From the NCBI GenBank assembly GCA_017307785.1, contig JAFKGI010000030.1, forward strand, positions 34,677-98,676: a stretch of 64,000 nt of DNA. The letters run 5' to 3'. Positions within the stretch are counted from its first letter, which is position 1. Each line of letters opens with the position of its first letter. Shown here piece after piece: positions 36,785 to 45,652 of this stretch. The position numbers and the translations under genes are program-made. The notes beneath the pieces were generated by a model. It worked only from the letters and a program-made list of their open reading frames with translations, was not told where the DNA came from and did no database searches. This DNA is from Vulcanimicrobiota bacterium. GTDB taxonomy: Bacteria > Vulcanimicrobiota > Xenobia > Xenobiales > JADMJV01.

Positions 36785-37558
36785 TTAGGAAACGAGTGCC
36801 TGGATGGCGACCGCCGCCTGGAAGAGCTGGGCCCAACCGGCGTTCAGTTCGTGAGCGCGCCGAGTCTCGATGCCCGCGTGCAGGCGGTCGATGGCTTCCA
36901 GCGCCGCGGCCAGTTGCTGTTGCAAAGGCTCCTGGGCGGGGTCGGATTCGACCACCGCCTGAGCTTCCAGAAAGCCGAATTCCACGTCCTGCAGCGTCTG
37001 GGTCAGCGCTGTCAAATCGGCCTTCCCGGCCATCACCTCGGTGTAAACCCCGTGCACGGCCGCGACTTCGGGACTGATCAGACCTTCCTCGAAGTCGTGG
37101 GAGGCTTCTTCCAGGTCGGGAATCAGGCGATCTACCCCGCAACCGGGACATTTCGCCTCGGATCCGGTCGAACCGCAGCCGGGGCAGAGCGGAGAACTCC
37201 ACTCGGCCAGCTGCTGGCTGGTGTGGAGAAACTCGCGGGCGGCCTGCTCATAGGCTTCATAGCAAGCCGGACTCAGGTCTTCGAGCAGTTCGATCAACTC
37301 CGCACAGGCGGCCAGGTTGCGCTCGATGATGGCACCCAGGCTGGGATGCAACTCTTCGCGCATGGGGCCGACTGAGGCTTCGCGATCGCCGAGGGCCCGC
37401 TTGAGGCGGGCCCGCATGGAACGAGTCTTGCTCTGCAATTCCTCGGGGGACATGCCGGAGCGCGCGCACTCCAGCAGTCCCTCCAGGCGATTGGGGTCAG
37501 GGCCCTGCTGGGCTCCGCCCAGCGAGGTGACCAGGTTGTCGAGAAATCCAGCCGCCAC
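36785..37558 (-). CDS. Helical zinc-ribbon protein, 257 aa
   Basis: A 257-residue, mostly helical protein with one zinc ribbon in the middle (C125, C128, C137, C140). The helices before and after it are amphipathic and probably form coiled coils. It starts at GTG 37558, overlapping the TAG of the HGK-repeat gene (TAGTG), and is followed 10 nt later by the KAP NTPase. It may link the two partners. It resembles the zinc-ribbon protein at 6385-6933 in having one ribbon joined to helices. No enzyme motif. Confidence 0.68.
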   Translation of the reverse strand: MAAGFLDNLVTSLGGAQQGPDPNRLEGLLECARSGMSPEELQSKTRSMRARLKRALGDREASVGPMREELHPSLGAIIERNLAACAELIELLEDLSPACYEAYEQAAREFLHTSQQLAEWSSPLCPGCGSTGSEAKCPGCGVDRLIPDLEEASHDFEEGLISPEVAAVHGVYTEVMAGKADLTALTQTLQDVEFGFLEAQAVVESDPAQEPLQQQLAAALEAIDRLHAGIETRRAHELNAGWAQLFQAAVAIQALVS

Positions 37559-37914
37559 TAGAAGCCGAGGGGGCTGAAGCTTCTGAGCATGCCGCCCAGA
37601 CCGGGGTTGAGGCCGGCGTTGCCGAACTGAGGCTGGCCACCGCCGAGCAGGCCGGACAGCAACTGGCTGACCTGAGCACCGCTGCCGGAGATGGCCAGGG
37701 ACATGCTGGTTCCGCCCAGCGGAGAAGCACCGTGCAGGGCGCTGGCGTAAGCGGCTTCCTTGCCGAGCTTACCGCACTTACCGTGTTTGCCGTGCTTACC
37801 GGCCTTGCCACACTTTCCGTGCTTGCCATGCTTGCCGTGTTTGCCGTGAACGTGGGGGTGAGGCTGAGCCTGGGGCAAACCGGCATTTCCTGCAACTGCG
37901 ATGGCCATAGACAT
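37558..37914 (-). CDS. (HGK)n repeat small protein
   Basis: A 118-residue protein starting MSMAIAVAGNAGLPQ, with a His-rich PHPHVHGK entry and then ten consecutive xGK tripeptides (x is H, H, H, H, C, A, H, H, C, L). After this comes a Gly/Leu/Ser-rich tail (GAQVSQLLSGLLGGG). The His/Cys-rich repeat could bind metal ions. The start AIAVAGNAG recalls the N termini of the two PDRNPFLDF proteins. GGAG lies 10 nt before ATG 37914. First gene of the operon with the zinc-ribbon and KAP genes. Confidence 0.7.
   Translation of the reverse strand: MSMAIAVAGNAGLPQAQPHPHVHGKHGKHGKHGKCGKAGKHGKHGKCGKLGKEAAYASALHGASPLGGTSMSLAISGSGAQVSQLLSGLLGGGQPQFGNAGLNPGLGGMLRSFSPLGF
37759..37848. repeat. Ten tandem 9-bp units encoding xGK
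   Basis: Ten in-frame 9-bp units (consensus TTTGCCGTG on the plus strand) encode the tripeptide repeat of the small protein. Synonymous drift between units shows they are selected at the protein level and are not a recent slippage product. Confidence 0.85.
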
Positions 37915-38079
37915 AGGTGTGAGCTCCATTCGTGTTGGTGTTGAGTTCATAGTAGGGTGGCCGCGGGGGCGCGAGGAGGGGGCATTTGTTGCCAAAGGTG
38001 CTGCGTTGTAAATAGATTGAGCGGTTTGGTGAACGGAATTTCAATAGGGCTCCGGTGGCCCCAGTCAGAAGAGGTCTGC

Positions 38080-38787
38080 ATGGCAAGAAAAATCAGAACG
38101 GTGCCGATCGGACCGGTAACACCCTATCGCAGCGGCGCCCGCTATCTGGTGATGCCGGCAGACCTGCACGGAGACTTCGCGGTCTGCCGCACCCTGGTGG
38201 AGAACCTGGAGGGCGACGGTGCCTGGCTGACGCTGCGCGAAGATTCTCCGGATTTCCCGAACGTCGAGGAAGTTCTGCTGGTCGAGTTTCAGAGCGATTC
38301 GGTGCTCACCCATCGCACCCGCATCATGCGCCGTGAGGCTCAACGAGTCTGGGTGGACTGCCCCTCTCTGAGTCGACGGTCCAAGAACCAGATGCTGCCC
38401 GCCGGCGCCCGGCGGGACTTCCGCGTGGCCTCGCAATTGCCGGTGGTCATTCTGCTCAGAGGAGAGGAGTTCGCCCAGGCTCTGCCTCGCCAGGGCCGTC
38501 TGAACGACGTCAGTCGGGGCGGAATGGGATTGGTGGTGCCGGTCCAGGATATCTATGTCCGGGGGCAGAGCATCGAAGTGCAGGTGGTCAGTTGGGCTCA
38601 TGCGGTCAGCGTCGAATGCACCGTGCAGCGCATCTGGCTGGAGGGAGAGCGGAAGTTTTTGGCGCTCAAGTTCCCCCACGACCTGGGTCTGGAGCAACGC
38701 GAGCGGATCACCGCCTTCGTTCTACACGTCCAGCGTCAGGCCAGCCTGGAAAACACTTTGCCGGCGATTGTCGATGGAGACACTTAA
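38080..38787 (+). CDS. PilZ-domain c-di-GMP-binding protein
   Basis: A 235-residue protein with an N-terminal YcgR-like beta domain and a C-terminal PilZ domain. The c-di-GMP signature is complete: RxxxR at R111-R115 (RRDFR) and D143-x-S145-x-x-G148 (DVSRGG). It therefore probably binds c-di-GMP and alters a partner, such as a motility or envelope protein. GAGG before ATG 38080 is the ribosome binding site; the frame is open to 37957. A membrane histidine kinase gene follows after 36 nt. Confidence 0.88.
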   Translation: MARKIRTVPIGPVTPYRSGARYLVMPADLHGDFAVCRTLVENLEGDGAWLTLREDSPDFPNVEEVLLVEFQSDSVLTHRTRIMRREAQRVWVDCPSLSRRSKNQMLPAGARRDFRVASQLPVVILLRGEEFAQALPRQGRLNDVSRGGMGLVVPVQDIYVRGQSIEVQVVSWAHAVSVECTVQRIWLEGERKFLALKFPHDLGLEQRERITAFVLHVQRQASLENTLPAIVDGDT

Positions 38788-38823
38788 GCTTCGGACCCAG
38801 GGCACCGATAGGCTAGACCTGGG

Positions 38824-40227
38824 ATGATACCTCGTTACGAGCGACAGACCAAAGAGGGGCTCAACGGAATCACGGTGATGAGCCTTTTTTACTTTGGCTT
38901 CATGGTCGCCGTCATGGTGCTCAAGGGAGGCTACCATCCGGCCGTGATGGTCAATCGCCTGGTCTGCATCGCAATCTACTATTCCATTCACATCAAGCTC
39001 AAGCGCGGCCAGATTGCTCCGGAATGGTACAACCGCGTTTCCATGCTGGCCGGGCTGGTCGGACTGGGAAGTCTGGCGTTCAGCTATGTGTGTGGTGCCG
39101 CCAACCATATCGCCATGCGCATCGGCCTGGTGATTGTCTTCTCCAGCGTCTCGGGCCTGGAAAGAGCCTGGTGCATCACCTATCAGGCCGTGTGTCTGGC
39201 GACTTGCGCCTTCCTACAGATTTATTTTCCCAGCGCAACCGATCCCACCCTGAACCTGGCCCCCCCGGCCGTGTTCACCATGTTGGGCTACAGCATTCTT
39301 GAGGCCCGGCTGCAGACCAACCGTCTGCTCCATGAATCGCACGAGCAACTCACCCTGTTGGGTGAGCAGCACAAGCAGGCTCTGGCGCGGGCCCGAGCCA
39401 GTCAGGCCAGTCTGGACGCCGACGTGGATTCCGCCACCCAGCATCTGGCCCTCACCAACGCTCGTCTGCAGCAGGCCATCGACCTGCAGATCGGAGCGTT
39501 CGCCTCCAATCAGGAGTTGCAGCGCCGCATGAGTGAGGCACTGGGCTTTCAGGCCATGGGCAAAGCCGCCGGCGCGGCGGCCCACGACTTCAACAACCTG
39601 CTGTCGGTGATCGCCTGCTCGGTGGAGTTAATGGAGGAGGAGTTGCTGGAAACTCCCGCCTCTCCGGTACAAGAGCGCAACAGCCAGACGGTGGCCATCT
39701 TGAGCGGCGAGATCACGCGCGCCATCAAGGTAGGTCGCGATATTTTGGCCTTGAGCGGCAAGCAGATCGTGCGCCCCCGCCTCTTCCAGCTACAGGCCTG
39801 GCTCAATGAAAGCTGCATCAGCAACAATCCCCGGGTGGTGGTTCGGATGGACCTGGGGGGGATTCGACCCGATCTGCAGATTTATGGCGACTACACGCAA
39901 CTCTGTCAGGTCTTGAGCAATCTGGTGCGCAACGCCGCCGAAGCCATGCCTTCAGGAGGCAACGTGCGCGTGCGCCTGCGCCATTCGGCCAGCGATTTGA
40001 CCGTCACCATTCAAGATGATGGTCCGGGCGTGGTGGCCTGGCTCGAGCCTCTGCTTTTCCAACCCTTCCTGACCACCAAAGAGAACATGTTGCATAGCGG
40101 CCTGGGTCTGGCTTCGGCCCTGGCCGTGGCTCGCCAGCACGGCGGAGAACTCACCTATCAGCCCCAGCCGGGCCAGAGCGGGGCCGTCTTCTGCCTGCGC
40201 CTGCCGGTCGATCGGGGGCAGGCGTGA
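38824..40227 (+). CDS. Membrane sensor histidine kinase
   Basis: A 467-residue kinase with about five membrane helices in the first 165 residues (for example ITVMSLFYFGFMVAVMVL and IGLVIVFSSVSGL), then a coiled coil. The HisKA domain has the H-box AAAHDFNNLL with H254. The HATPase has NLVRNAAEAMPSGG, QDDGPGV and an SGLGLA ATP lid. No receiver domain. The stop overlaps the next kinase's GTG start (GTGA), so both are made together and may form a heterodimer or relay. ATG 38824 has a weak ribosome binding site. Confidence 0.9.
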   Translation: MIPRYERQTKEGLNGITVMSLFYFGFMVAVMVLKGGYHPAVMVNRLVCIAIYYSIHIKLKRGQIAPEWYNRVSMLAGLVGLGSLAFSYVCGAANHIAMRIGLVIVFSSVSGLERAWCITYQAVCLATCAFLQIYFPSATDPTLNLAPPAVFTMLGYSILEARLQTNRLLHESHEQLTLLGEQHKQALARARASQASLDADVDSATQHLALTNARLQQAIDLQIGAFASNQELQRRMSEALGFQAMGKAAGAAAHDFNNLLSVIACSVELMEEELLETPASPVQERNSQTVAILSGEITRAIKVGRDILALSGKQIVRPRLFQLQAWLNESCISNNPRVVVRMDLGGIRPDLQIYGDYTQLCQVLSNLVRNAAEAMPSGGNVRVRLRHSASDLTVTIQDDGPGVVAWLEPLLFQPFLTTKENMLHSGLGLASALAVARQHGGELTYQPQPGQSGAVFCLRLPVDRGQA

Positions 40228-42002
40228 AGTCCTCCAAGAGCTTGCTCGATCGGCTGGTGCTGGCCGGCTATCATCGCTTTTTCCGCGCCTCCTCGCTGCT
40301 CTATCCCCCCGTGATCCTTTACTTTGCTCACTGGGTGCCGGCGGGAAGGGTCCCCAGTTATCTGTTGGTGCGCGCGCTGGTGGCCGTGCTGGTGATTCAC
40401 CTGGGCTGGGGACGACGTATCTTTCCGATCCATATTTTGCGGGTGATTACCTTGCTTTTCATCGGTTCGGCCATGGTGGGAAATATCGAGCTGGTTCGTT
40501 ATGGAGGTCCCAGCTTGATCAACGTGCTGGCCCATGGCGGCATGATCTTGTTTGGATTTCTGGAGGTGGAGTCGGGCTGGACTCTGCTGATGTCCGCGCT
40601 GCTCTCGCTGCTCTGGTTCGTCACCATTCGGGCGGCGGGAGGGAGCGGCGACTTTGCTTCGGCCGGACTGGCGCTGTCGCTGGCCATCGGCCTCTTCGTG
40701 GTGGTGACGCGAGGGGCGGCTTTGCGGCGGATGGTCGGGCTTTCGGTGGAACAGGACCGGGTCAACCACGACCTCGAGTCGGCTTTGGAGATGGTGGCTG
40801 GCTATAACGCCGAGCTGGAGTTGCGCGTGGCCGAGCGCCGTCAGGAGCTGGAAGAAGCCAGCGCGCGCCTCACCCAGGCCTATGCCGAGCTGCAGGGGTC
40901 TCACCAGGTGCAAAATCAGCTGCAGGCCGAATGGCTGCAGGCTCGCCGCCTGGAAATGCTGGGCCGGTTCGCCACCGGCCTGTCTCACAGCTTCAGCAAT
41001 ACCGTGACTTCCATCTGGCTGGGCTTGAGTCAGCTGGAAAATTCGGCCGAGGCCTTTAGTTCCAATAGCGGTCTGGCCGATATAGAAATTGCATGCGAAA
41101 AATTGACCTCGATCTGTCGCCGCTTGCTGATGGCCAGCGGCAGTCATCCCGTAGTGGAGCGCTGCTTTGAAGTCAATCAACAAGTCCGGGACAGCCTCTT
41201 GCTGCTTAAGCGGACTATTCCCAACCCGCTCGAACTCAAGACCAACAATGACTCTGTTTACGCCTATGGCGACCCTGCGCTTTTGGACCAAATTATCATG
41301 AACTTAGTCATCAATGCCGCTTTTGCGTGTTTGCCCGGGCAACCGATTCGCGTCGAAGTCGACGACCTGGACGGATGCACCCTGGCCGTGAGGGACCACG
41401 GGACAGGGATCGACCCTCAGGTGCTCGAGCGAATTTTCGAACCCTTCTATACCACCAAATCGGACGGCCAGGGCCACGGTTTGGGACTGGCCATCGTAAC
41501 CGGTGCCGTCGAACGGCTTTATGGCCGCTGCTCCGTCTCTTCGCAGCCGGGGGAGGGGACCCAGTTCACCATCCATCTGCCCAGCGTCTCCGACTCGGAG
41601 CAAGGGGCCGCGGATATCAAGCCGGCGCCCGCCCCGGCCAGCACCGGTAGTTTACGCATCTGTCTGGTGGAGGACCAGGATGCGTTGCGCAAGCTGCTGG
41701 CAAATTATCTGAACAAGCAAGGCCATCAGGTCAGCGCCTTCGCCAGCGCCGAAGAAGCCGGTCTGGCCGCCGCGGAATTTGATCTGGTGGTCACCGACAT
41801 CAGCCTGCCCGGACGCAATGGCGTCGACTTTGCCCACGAGTTGGTGAGCCGCAATCCTCAGTTGCGAGTGGTTTTCATGTCCGGCTATCCCTTTGAAGCG
41901 GAGTCCGTCAAGCTCGACTCCCGGCGCTGGATTTTCCTTCCCAAGCCATTTCGCCTGAGCGAATTTGGGCAGCAGTTCGCGGCCGTCTGGTCGGCCGAGT
42001 AA
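40224..42002 (+). CDS. Membrane hybrid histidine kinase with receiver
   Basis: A 592-residue kinase with membrane helices in the first 175 residues, a coiled coil, then HisKA, HATPase and receiver domains. The H-box is unusual: GLSHSFSNTV, with H255 preserved but S and F at the following positions. The HATPase has NLVINAAFACLPG (N-box), RDHGTGID and GHGLGLA. The receiver has D525 in VVTDISLPG. GTG 40224 overlaps the upstream kinase stop. With its partner and PilZ it forms a membrane signalling unit. Confidence 0.9.
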   Translation: MKSSKSLLDRLVLAGYHRFFRASSLLYPPVILYFAHWVPAGRVPSYLLVRALVAVLVIHLGWGRRIFPIHILRVITLLFIGSAMVGNIELVRYGGPSLINVLAHGGMILFGFLEVESGWTLLMSALLSLLWFVTIRAAGGSGDFASAGLALSLAIGLFVVVTRGAALRRMVGLSVEQDRVNHDLESALEMVAGYNAELELRVAERRQELEEASARLTQAYAELQGSHQVQNQLQAEWLQARRLEMLGRFATGLSHSFSNTVTSIWLGLSQLENSAEAFSSNSGLADIEIACEKLTSICRRLLMASGSHPVVERCFEVNQQVRDSLLLLKRTIPNPLELKTNNDSVYAYGDPALLDQIIMNLVINAAFACLPGQPIRVEVDDLDGCTLAVRDHGTGIDPQVLERIFEPFYTTKSDGQGHGLGLAIVTGAVERLYGRCSVSSQPGEGTQFTIHLPSVSDSEQGAADIKPAPAPASTGSLRICLVEDQDALRKLLANYLNKQGHQVSAFASAEEAGLAAAEFDLVVTDISLPGRNGVDFAHELVSRNPQLRVVFMSGYPFEAESVKLDSRRWIFLPKPFRLSEFGQQFAAVWSAE

Positions 42003-42077
42003 AGAGTCTCCCTTTTCGCTGTCAAGATTCCATTTGTCTCAGAGGAGTGCCTGAGCCGCCCGCTGAACCCGCCGAAT

Positions 42078-42374
42078 ATGAAAAAGCTACTCAGTGCAAT
42101 CCTTTTGACGGTGGCAACCTTCTTGCCCCATTCTTCGATCCAGCCGAGCGTGGCCGCCAAGCCCGCCGTCCAGGAAAAGATCGCCATTGTAGACATCAAT
42201 TCGGCGGACGCCAACACGCTTCAGACCGTACCCGGCATCGGTGCCGCCTATTCCAAGAAGATCATTGCCGGCCGGCCCTATAAAACCAAGGCCGATCTTT
42301 GGAAGAAGAACATTTTGCCCAAGGGCGTCTATGACAAAGTGAAAGATTACCTGGTCGCTAAAGGCTCCAAGTAG
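42078..42374 (+). CDS. Secreted ComEA-like helix-hairpin-helix protein
   Basis: A 98-residue protein with a signal peptide (MKKLLSAILLTVATFLP) and one helix-hairpin-helix DNA-binding region (VDINSADANTLQTVPGIGAA, then YSKKIIAGRPYKTKADLWKK). This is the layout of ComEA-type periplasmic DNA-binding proteins used in transformation, but other HhH proteins share it. It follows the kinase operon by 75 nt and may be separately transcribed. It ends 19 nt from the convergent MscS gene. Confidence 0.82.
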   Translation: MKKLLSAILLTVATFLPHSSIQPSVAAKPAVQEKIAIVDINSADANTLQTVPGIGAAYSKKIIAGRPYKTKADLWKKNILPKGVYDKVKDYLVAKGSK

Positions 42375-42392
42375 TCCATTTCGGATGGTTCT

Positions 42393-44840
42393 TCAAGGCG
42401 TCTCGGTGGCAGAACCCGCCGGGGCGCTCTTTTCTTGTTCGGGCCAGTTGTCGACGGTGATGGTGCGATGGGGGAAGGGGATCTCGATGTTGGCTTTCTC
42501 CAGGGCTTCGTAAAGGCGAAGCAGCAGATCGCTCTGGAGCACCGGATAGGTGGTGGAACGCTTGGTCCAGACCTGCACACGAAAGTCCAGCGAGCTTTCC
42601 CCCAGTCCGACAAAAAGCACGTTGGGCTTGGGTTCGGGCAGCACGTCCCCGCACTGGCTGGCGGCTTCCAGCAGCAGCGCGATCACGTCTCGTGGCTTGT
42701 TGCCGTAGGCCACGCCGATGTCGAGATGGAGGCGGCGCAGCGGGTCGGATAAGGTCCAGTTGGTGACCTGGGTGGAAAGCAACTGACCGTTGGGCACGAT
42801 GATTTCGGCGCCTTCGGTGGTGCGCATCACCGAGGCGCGCAGACCTACCTGTTTGAGAAGACCGGTCTGCTCGCCCACCTGGATCAGGTCGCCCACCTTG
42901 ATGGGGCGTTCGAACAGCAGGATGATGCCGGAGACGAAGTTGTTGACGATGTTCTGCAGACCAAAACCGATGCCGACGCCGAGAGCACCGGCCACGATGG
43001 TAAATTTGGTGGTGTCCACACCCATGGCGGCCAGACCGAAGAGCACGCCGATCATCAAAATCAGGTAGCGCATCAGGGTGGACAGGGTATAGTCGACGCC
43101 GCGCTCCATTTGGAAGCGCGGGAACACGTCCAGTTCCAAAACGTATTGGGACAGTCGGGAGATGCGCCCGGTCAGCCAGAGCACCAGCAGCGCCGAGAAA
43201 AGGCCTCCCAGCGTGAAGTTGAGGGCGCCCAGGACGATGTGACCTTGCAGAATGCTGGACAGGAAATCGGAGACGGGGGCCAGGATGGCCATGGAATCCA
43301 GAGTCAGCACCAACCACAGCAGCACGGCCGTGAAGCGCACCAAATGAAGGACGCTGGAGCGGAAGCGATGACGGTTTTCGCGCACCGAGGCCAGCAGGGA
43401 CAGAGGAGGGACGCGTAGCGTGAAGAGGATCAGGCCGCTGGTGACCTCCAAACTGGCGTAGAGGAAAACTCCCATATAGGCGCTGACGATGGCGCCGTCT
43501 CCCAGCCAGTAGCTCAGCTCCAGATAGCCGAGCAGATTGCCCAACAGGGCCACCGAGAAGATGGCGCTGAGCAGATAGCAGGCCGCTCGCAGCCGGTGAT
43601 GGCCGGAGACCCGGCTGCGGCTGCGCATCCAGGTCAAGAATACCAGCGTGCCGGCCATCTCTAGCAGAAAAAGCACCCGCGAGAAGTGAGCCTGAGAGAC
43701 GCTCAGCTGGCGCATCTGATCGCAGCAAAAGAGCACAATGAGGGCGTTGAGCAGAGGATAGAGAGCCGGTTCCAACAAGCGACGCAGCACCATGGTGGCC
43801 GGAACCAGGGCCAGCGCCGCCAGTCCCACCACCACCAGAACGGGGGCCCGTGTGTAGAACAGGGGCGTGAGAAAGACGGTCAGCAGCAGGGCGGTGGACA
43901 CCGGGGCCGAGAGGATGCTGAGGGTGCGGGAGAGCACCGGCTCTTGTTCTGACCAGGCCTTGATCTTGACCCTTGCCCAGCGCAGGCCGGCCAGCACCAG
44001 CAAAAAGCTCAGGCAGTGCAGGAAAAAGTGTTCGGCGTTGGCGGCCGCAAAGACGAAGAGGTCGTCTTTGTCGCTCTCCAGCGAGACCATGAGATTGCCC
44101 ACCCAATTGCCGCTCAGAAAGTCCTTGAGGCTGAAGCGCCAGAAGGGCAGGCCATCGCGCACGAAAACCCGCTCCACTTTGGATTCCCGGGTGCGGCGCA
44201 CGGTGGCGAGCATGGACTTGACGCGGGTCTGGGCTCGCGCCACCTGAGTCTGGGCCAGCAGAATACGGCCGCGTGCATCGAATTCTTTTTTCTGCAGTTC
44301 CAGGATGGAGGCGCGTACTTCGGCGATGCTCTGCTGCAGCTCGGTGGGAATTTCGGCCGGCTCCTGGGCGGCGGTGGCCGACCAGGTCTTGGATTGCTCG
44401 TCCAGGGAGGTCTGCTCGGCGGCCCTTTGGGAATCCAGGGCGGTCAGGCGGTCATTGGCCGCTTTCAGGTCGGATTCGTGAACCTCCCATTCGGACTCCA
44501 GGTCGCGCAGTTCGGGCATGCTGGGGTTCTTGGCCAGCAGCTTCAAAGTGTTGCTGACCTGTCGCTCCACGTCCGGCCCCAGCGGATCGACGTCCTGCAG
44601 CAACTGGCTCTCGGTGTCTGAGCCATGCAGTCGCACCTGCATTTCGGCCAGCAGCGTCTTGGCTTCTTCTAGCTGGCTGGCCACGTCGGAGAGGGCCAGC
44701 GGCTGTGCCGAGGGAGTGGGGGTGGGCGTGAGCGCGGAGGTTGCCGTGGGGGTCGGGCTTTCGATGGTGGTGGGAGTGGGCAAAGGCTGGGCCAGCAAAG
44801 GCATGCTGAGCAGCAAAAGGAGCCCCAGGCAACGTTTCAT
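42393..44840 (-). CDS. MscS/MscK-type mechanosensitive channel
   Basis: An 815-residue channel of the large MscS class. It has a signal peptide, a Pro/Thr-rich periplasmic spacer and a coiled coil (about 55-210), then a series of membrane helices (about 280-590). The MscS pore helix and beta domain follow: GALGVGIGFGLQNIVNN, then RPIKVGDLIQVGEQTG and IIVPNGQLLSTQVTNW. It opens under membrane tension to release solutes on osmotic downshock. It starts at ATG 44840, divergent from the cupin gene. Confidence 0.92.
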   Translation of the reverse strand: MKRCLGLLLLLSMPLLAQPLPTPTTIESPTPTATSALTPTPTPSAQPLALSDVASQLEEAKTLLAEMQVRLHGSDTESQLLQDVDPLGPDVERQVSNTLKLLAKNPSMPELRDLESEWEVHESDLKAANDRLTALDSQRAAEQTSLDEQSKTWSATAAQEPAEIPTELQQSIAEVRASILELQKKEFDARGRILLAQTQVARAQTRVKSMLATVRRTRESKVERVFVRDGLPFWRFSLKDFLSGNWVGNLMVSLESDKDDLFVFAAANAEHFFLHCLSFLLVLAGLRWARVKIKAWSEQEPVLSRTLSILSAPVSTALLLTVFLTPLFYTRAPVLVVVGLAALALVPATMVLRRLLEPALYPLLNALIVLFCCDQMRQLSVSQAHFSRVLFLLEMAGTLVFLTWMRSRSRVSGHHRLRAACYLLSAIFSVALLGNLLGYLELSYWLGDGAIVSAYMGVFLYASLEVTSGLILFTLRVPPLSLLASVRENRHRFRSSVLHLVRFTAVLLWLVLTLDSMAILAPVSDFLSSILQGHIVLGALNFTLGGLFSALLVLWLTGRISRLSQYVLELDVFPRFQMERGVDYTLSTLMRYLILMIGVLFGLAAMGVDTTKFTIVAGALGVGIGFGLQNIVNNFVSGIILLFERPIKVGDLIQVGEQTGLLKQVGLRASVMRTTEGAEIIVPNGQLLSTQVTNWTLSDPLRRLHLDIGVAYGNKPRDVIALLLEAASQCGDVLPEPKPNVLFVGLGESSLDFRVQVWTKRSTTYPVLQSDLLLRLYEALEKANIEIPFPHRTITVDNWPEQEKSAPAGSATETP

Positions 44841-44938
44841 TGCTCAGACTTTCGCAGACCACCACTGGCTCCTGTCTGCACAAGGACTTCCCTGAGTGCG
44901 CCTAAAAAATCCGGCGACTTTAATTTTGGAGGTCCGCT

Positions 44939-45610
44939 ATGTCCACTGAAACGCCAGGCGAAGAGCCTAGATCCTCGCGACGGGACTTTGTCAGTCAGGC
45001 CGCCGCAGCCACCACCGGGCTCTTCGTCGGAAGCATGCTTGCGGCTCCGGCTGCTGCCGAAGGCGGGGGAGCGCTGCCGCCGGAGGACCCCACTCTCAAG
45101 AAGGCCAATCAGACCCATCGTTTTCAGCTCTCCAAGTTGAAGCCCCAGGTGATCACCAATGGAGGCAGTGTGGCCATCAGCGATCGGGACAATTTTCCGA
45201 TTGTGAAAGACCAGCTGGCGGCCGTCTACCTGCTGCGCCTGGTTCCGGGCGGGCTGCGCGAGCCCCACTGGCACCCGAACTGCTGGGAAGTGGACTATGT
45301 GGTCAAAGGCAAGTGCCGCCTGGGCGTGGTCAATCCCGACGACACCTATGACGAAGTGATTTTGGAAGCCGGCGATATCGGCTTCATTCCCATGGGCTAC
45401 GCCCACTACATCGAATGCGTCGGGGACGAGGAGTGCGAGGTCACGGTCACCTTCAACCACGATAAGCCTCAGGATTTCGGCCTCTCGACCACCTTTGCCG
45501 GCATGCCCACGCGCACGTTCGCCTCGACCTTCGGAGTGCCCGAGAGCTCTTTCCAGGGCTTCCGCAAGCCCAATCACACCCTCTACGTGGTCAACGAAAA
45601 GAAGAGTTGA
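44939..45610 (+). CDS. Tat-exported germin-like cupin
   Basis: A 223-residue protein with a twin-arginine signal (SSRRDFVSQAAAATTG). Cupin motif 1 is intact: G(X)5HWH(X)4E(X)6G in GLREPHWHPNCWEVDYVVKG. Motif 2 (GDIGFIPMGYAH) follows. Together these give a two-His, one-Glu, one-His metal site as in oxalate decarboxylase and germin proteins. The final Asn of motif 2 is absent, so the reaction is uncertain. TTTGGAGG before ATG 44939 is a strong ribosome binding site. Confidence 0.85.
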   Translation: MSTETPGEEPRSSRRDFVSQAAAATTGLFVGSMLAAPAAAEGGGALPPEDPTLKKANQTHRFQLSKLKPQVITNGGSVAISDRDNFPIVKDQLAAVYLLRLVPGGLREPHWHPNCWEVDYVVKGKCRLGVVNPDDTYDEVILEAGDIGFIPMGYAHYIECVGDEECEVTVTFNHDKPQDFGLSTTFAGMPTRTFASTFGVPESSFQGFRKPNHTLYVVNEKKS

Positions 45611-45617
45611 TCGATGA

Positions 45618-45643
45618 GCCCCGGAGGTTTCCACCTCCGGGGC
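45618..45643. terminator. GC-rich hairpin between convergent genes
   Basis: A perfect 10-bp GC-rich stem (45618-45627 with 45634-45643) with a 6-nt loop lies between the cupin stop and the oxidoreductase stop. There is no good T-run, so it may end transcripts weakly or protect 3' ends. Confidence 0.6.
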
Positions 45644-45652
45644 CGACCGGGT

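Noticed and set aside
37759..37848. Short tandem repeats as a possible CRISPR or minisatellite
   Set aside because: Units are 9 bp with no spacers and stay in frame as xGK codons, so this is a protein repeat.
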